DNA of 64,000 bases from Danio rerio (Eukaryota > Chordata > Actinopteri > Cypriniformes > Danionidae), in assembly GCF_049306965.1 (NCBI RefSeq), contig NC_133176.1:48218001-48282000 (forward strand), written 5' to 3'. The translations under genes and the position numbers were made by a program. Each line of letters begins with the position of its first letter. Position 1 is the first letter of the stretch. The notes beneath the pieces were generated by a model, which ran no database searches, was not told the DNA's origin, and saw nothing but the letters and a program-made list of their open reading frames with translations. Shown here one piece after another: positions 58,140 to 64,000 of this stretch.

Positions 58140-59024
58140 TCGAGACGTCTCTACATCTTTATTAGAAATCTACTGCAAATATCAAGCAATCCACATCTAA
58201 CGAGTTAATGATGCATCTTAACGACAGATCTTTTGAGTAGATTGTCACGGATTATTCATGCTTGAATTTGAATATTTACCAGGACTGTAAGATACTCCGA
58301 GACTTGCACTGTAAAGCAGTGTTATACCATTATCCTCAAAAAAAGATATATATATATATGTATAGATAGAAAATAATCTGTAATTATCAGAATATAAACC
58401 ACACCGATTACTCTCATACAGTATTGCAGAATCTGCATATCATGTTCACCTGCATGCAGTACGAGTAGATGTGCTTGGTCGAGTGTTAAAACACACTAAA
58501 CCGTTGTAAAAATCAACACAATATTGTACCGTATGAACTCTAAACATATCAGAATTCTAAATGTACACAAGTACAAATATGCGATAATGTCCTCAATGAG
58601 TCCAGGACCAGTGCAGTGTCACATTATGAGCAAATACACACTGATTATTTCCTCTTTGGCCAAAAAGATCAAAGAAACGCACAAGGTTACCTCAAGAATG
58701 GCCCGCAAAAAGGAAGCCAGTACGTTTACCACATTAATTCCGACCGGGCTAAATTTGGCATGCGGATATCATCACAGACAATACTACAAAGCCCTTAATA
58801 ATAATAGTAAGAGACCAGTACGTTCATGCAGGTTTTTTCTTCCATGTTAGCATTAAGAAGTTAGTTTCAGTTAATGAAGGGAAGAGATGGTTGTTGTTGA
58901 ATCCTCTGAATGGAAGACAGTATTGTATCGCAGGCATGAAGAGCAAGAGACGTGTGTTTGCAGGGGTACCACAAAGATGAGACACGTGTGCATATAATAT
59001 AGTCCATGTGTTGATGGAGGAGGC
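58140..59024 (-). other. smu1 3' UTR
   Basis: Minus-strand sequence after the smu1 stop. An AATAAA (TTTATT on the plus strand at 58158-58163) is the likely poly(A) signal, giving a 3' UTR of about 0.85 kb. The overlapping plus-strand frames at 58524-58850 are not called as genes. Confidence 0.5.

Positions 59025-64000
<4,976 letters not shown>

Overview
The window looks like genomic DNA of a teleost fish, almost certainly zebrafish (Danio rerio) or a close cyprinid. The genes are vertebrate genes with short exons and GT-AG introns. The background is AT-rich and full of repeats typical of zebrafish: DANA-type tRNA-derived SINEs, one very abundant TA-flanked non-autonomous DNA transposon, hAT, Tc1, piggyBac-like and Harbinger-like elements, and one L1 tail. 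I saw no prokaryotic genes, no CRISPR array and no LTR or viral element. The organism call is an inference from repeats and gene families, not a database match.

Layout. (1) 1-2.2 kb: the last coding exon of vps37c (+), an ESCRT-I subunit. (2) 2.2-10.6 kb: intergenic, mostly DNA transposons. (3) 10.63-18.66 kb: a six-exon cd5 gene (+), predicted 252 aa, with one divergent SRCR domain, one membrane span and a cytoplasmic tail clearly matching mammalian CD5. (4) 18.7-28.0 kb: intergenic, with a Tc1-type element that keeps both ends. (5) 28.05-39.47 kb: tmem132a (+), 11 coding exons, predicted 971 aa. (6) 39.5-45.1 kb: a repeat-rich stretch holding a piggyBac-like element, a decayed extra copy of tmem132a exon 9, three intact tRNA genes (Glu-CTC, initiator Met, Lys-TTT), an 80-bp tandem repeat and a long degenerate minisatellite. 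(7) 45.65-55.65 kb: a dnaja1-type HSP40 gene (+), 8 coding exons, 398 aa, with a heat-shock-element-like sequence upstream. (8) 59.03-64.0 kb: the last three exons of smu1 (-), running off the right edge.

Gene order. vps37c, cd5 and tmem132a are neighbours on human 11q12, while DNAJA1 and SMU1 lie tail-to-tail on human 9p. The window therefore joins two conserved blocks, and the tRNA cluster lies in the joint. The genes do not form one pathway: ESCRT sorting, lymphocyte receptor signalling, a type I membrane protein, a chaperone and a splicing factor.

Exon joins were checked by reading phase: each gene's coding exons sum to a whole number of codons with no internal stop. Most of the remaining sequence is repeats and introns. 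Where I recognise nothing I say so.
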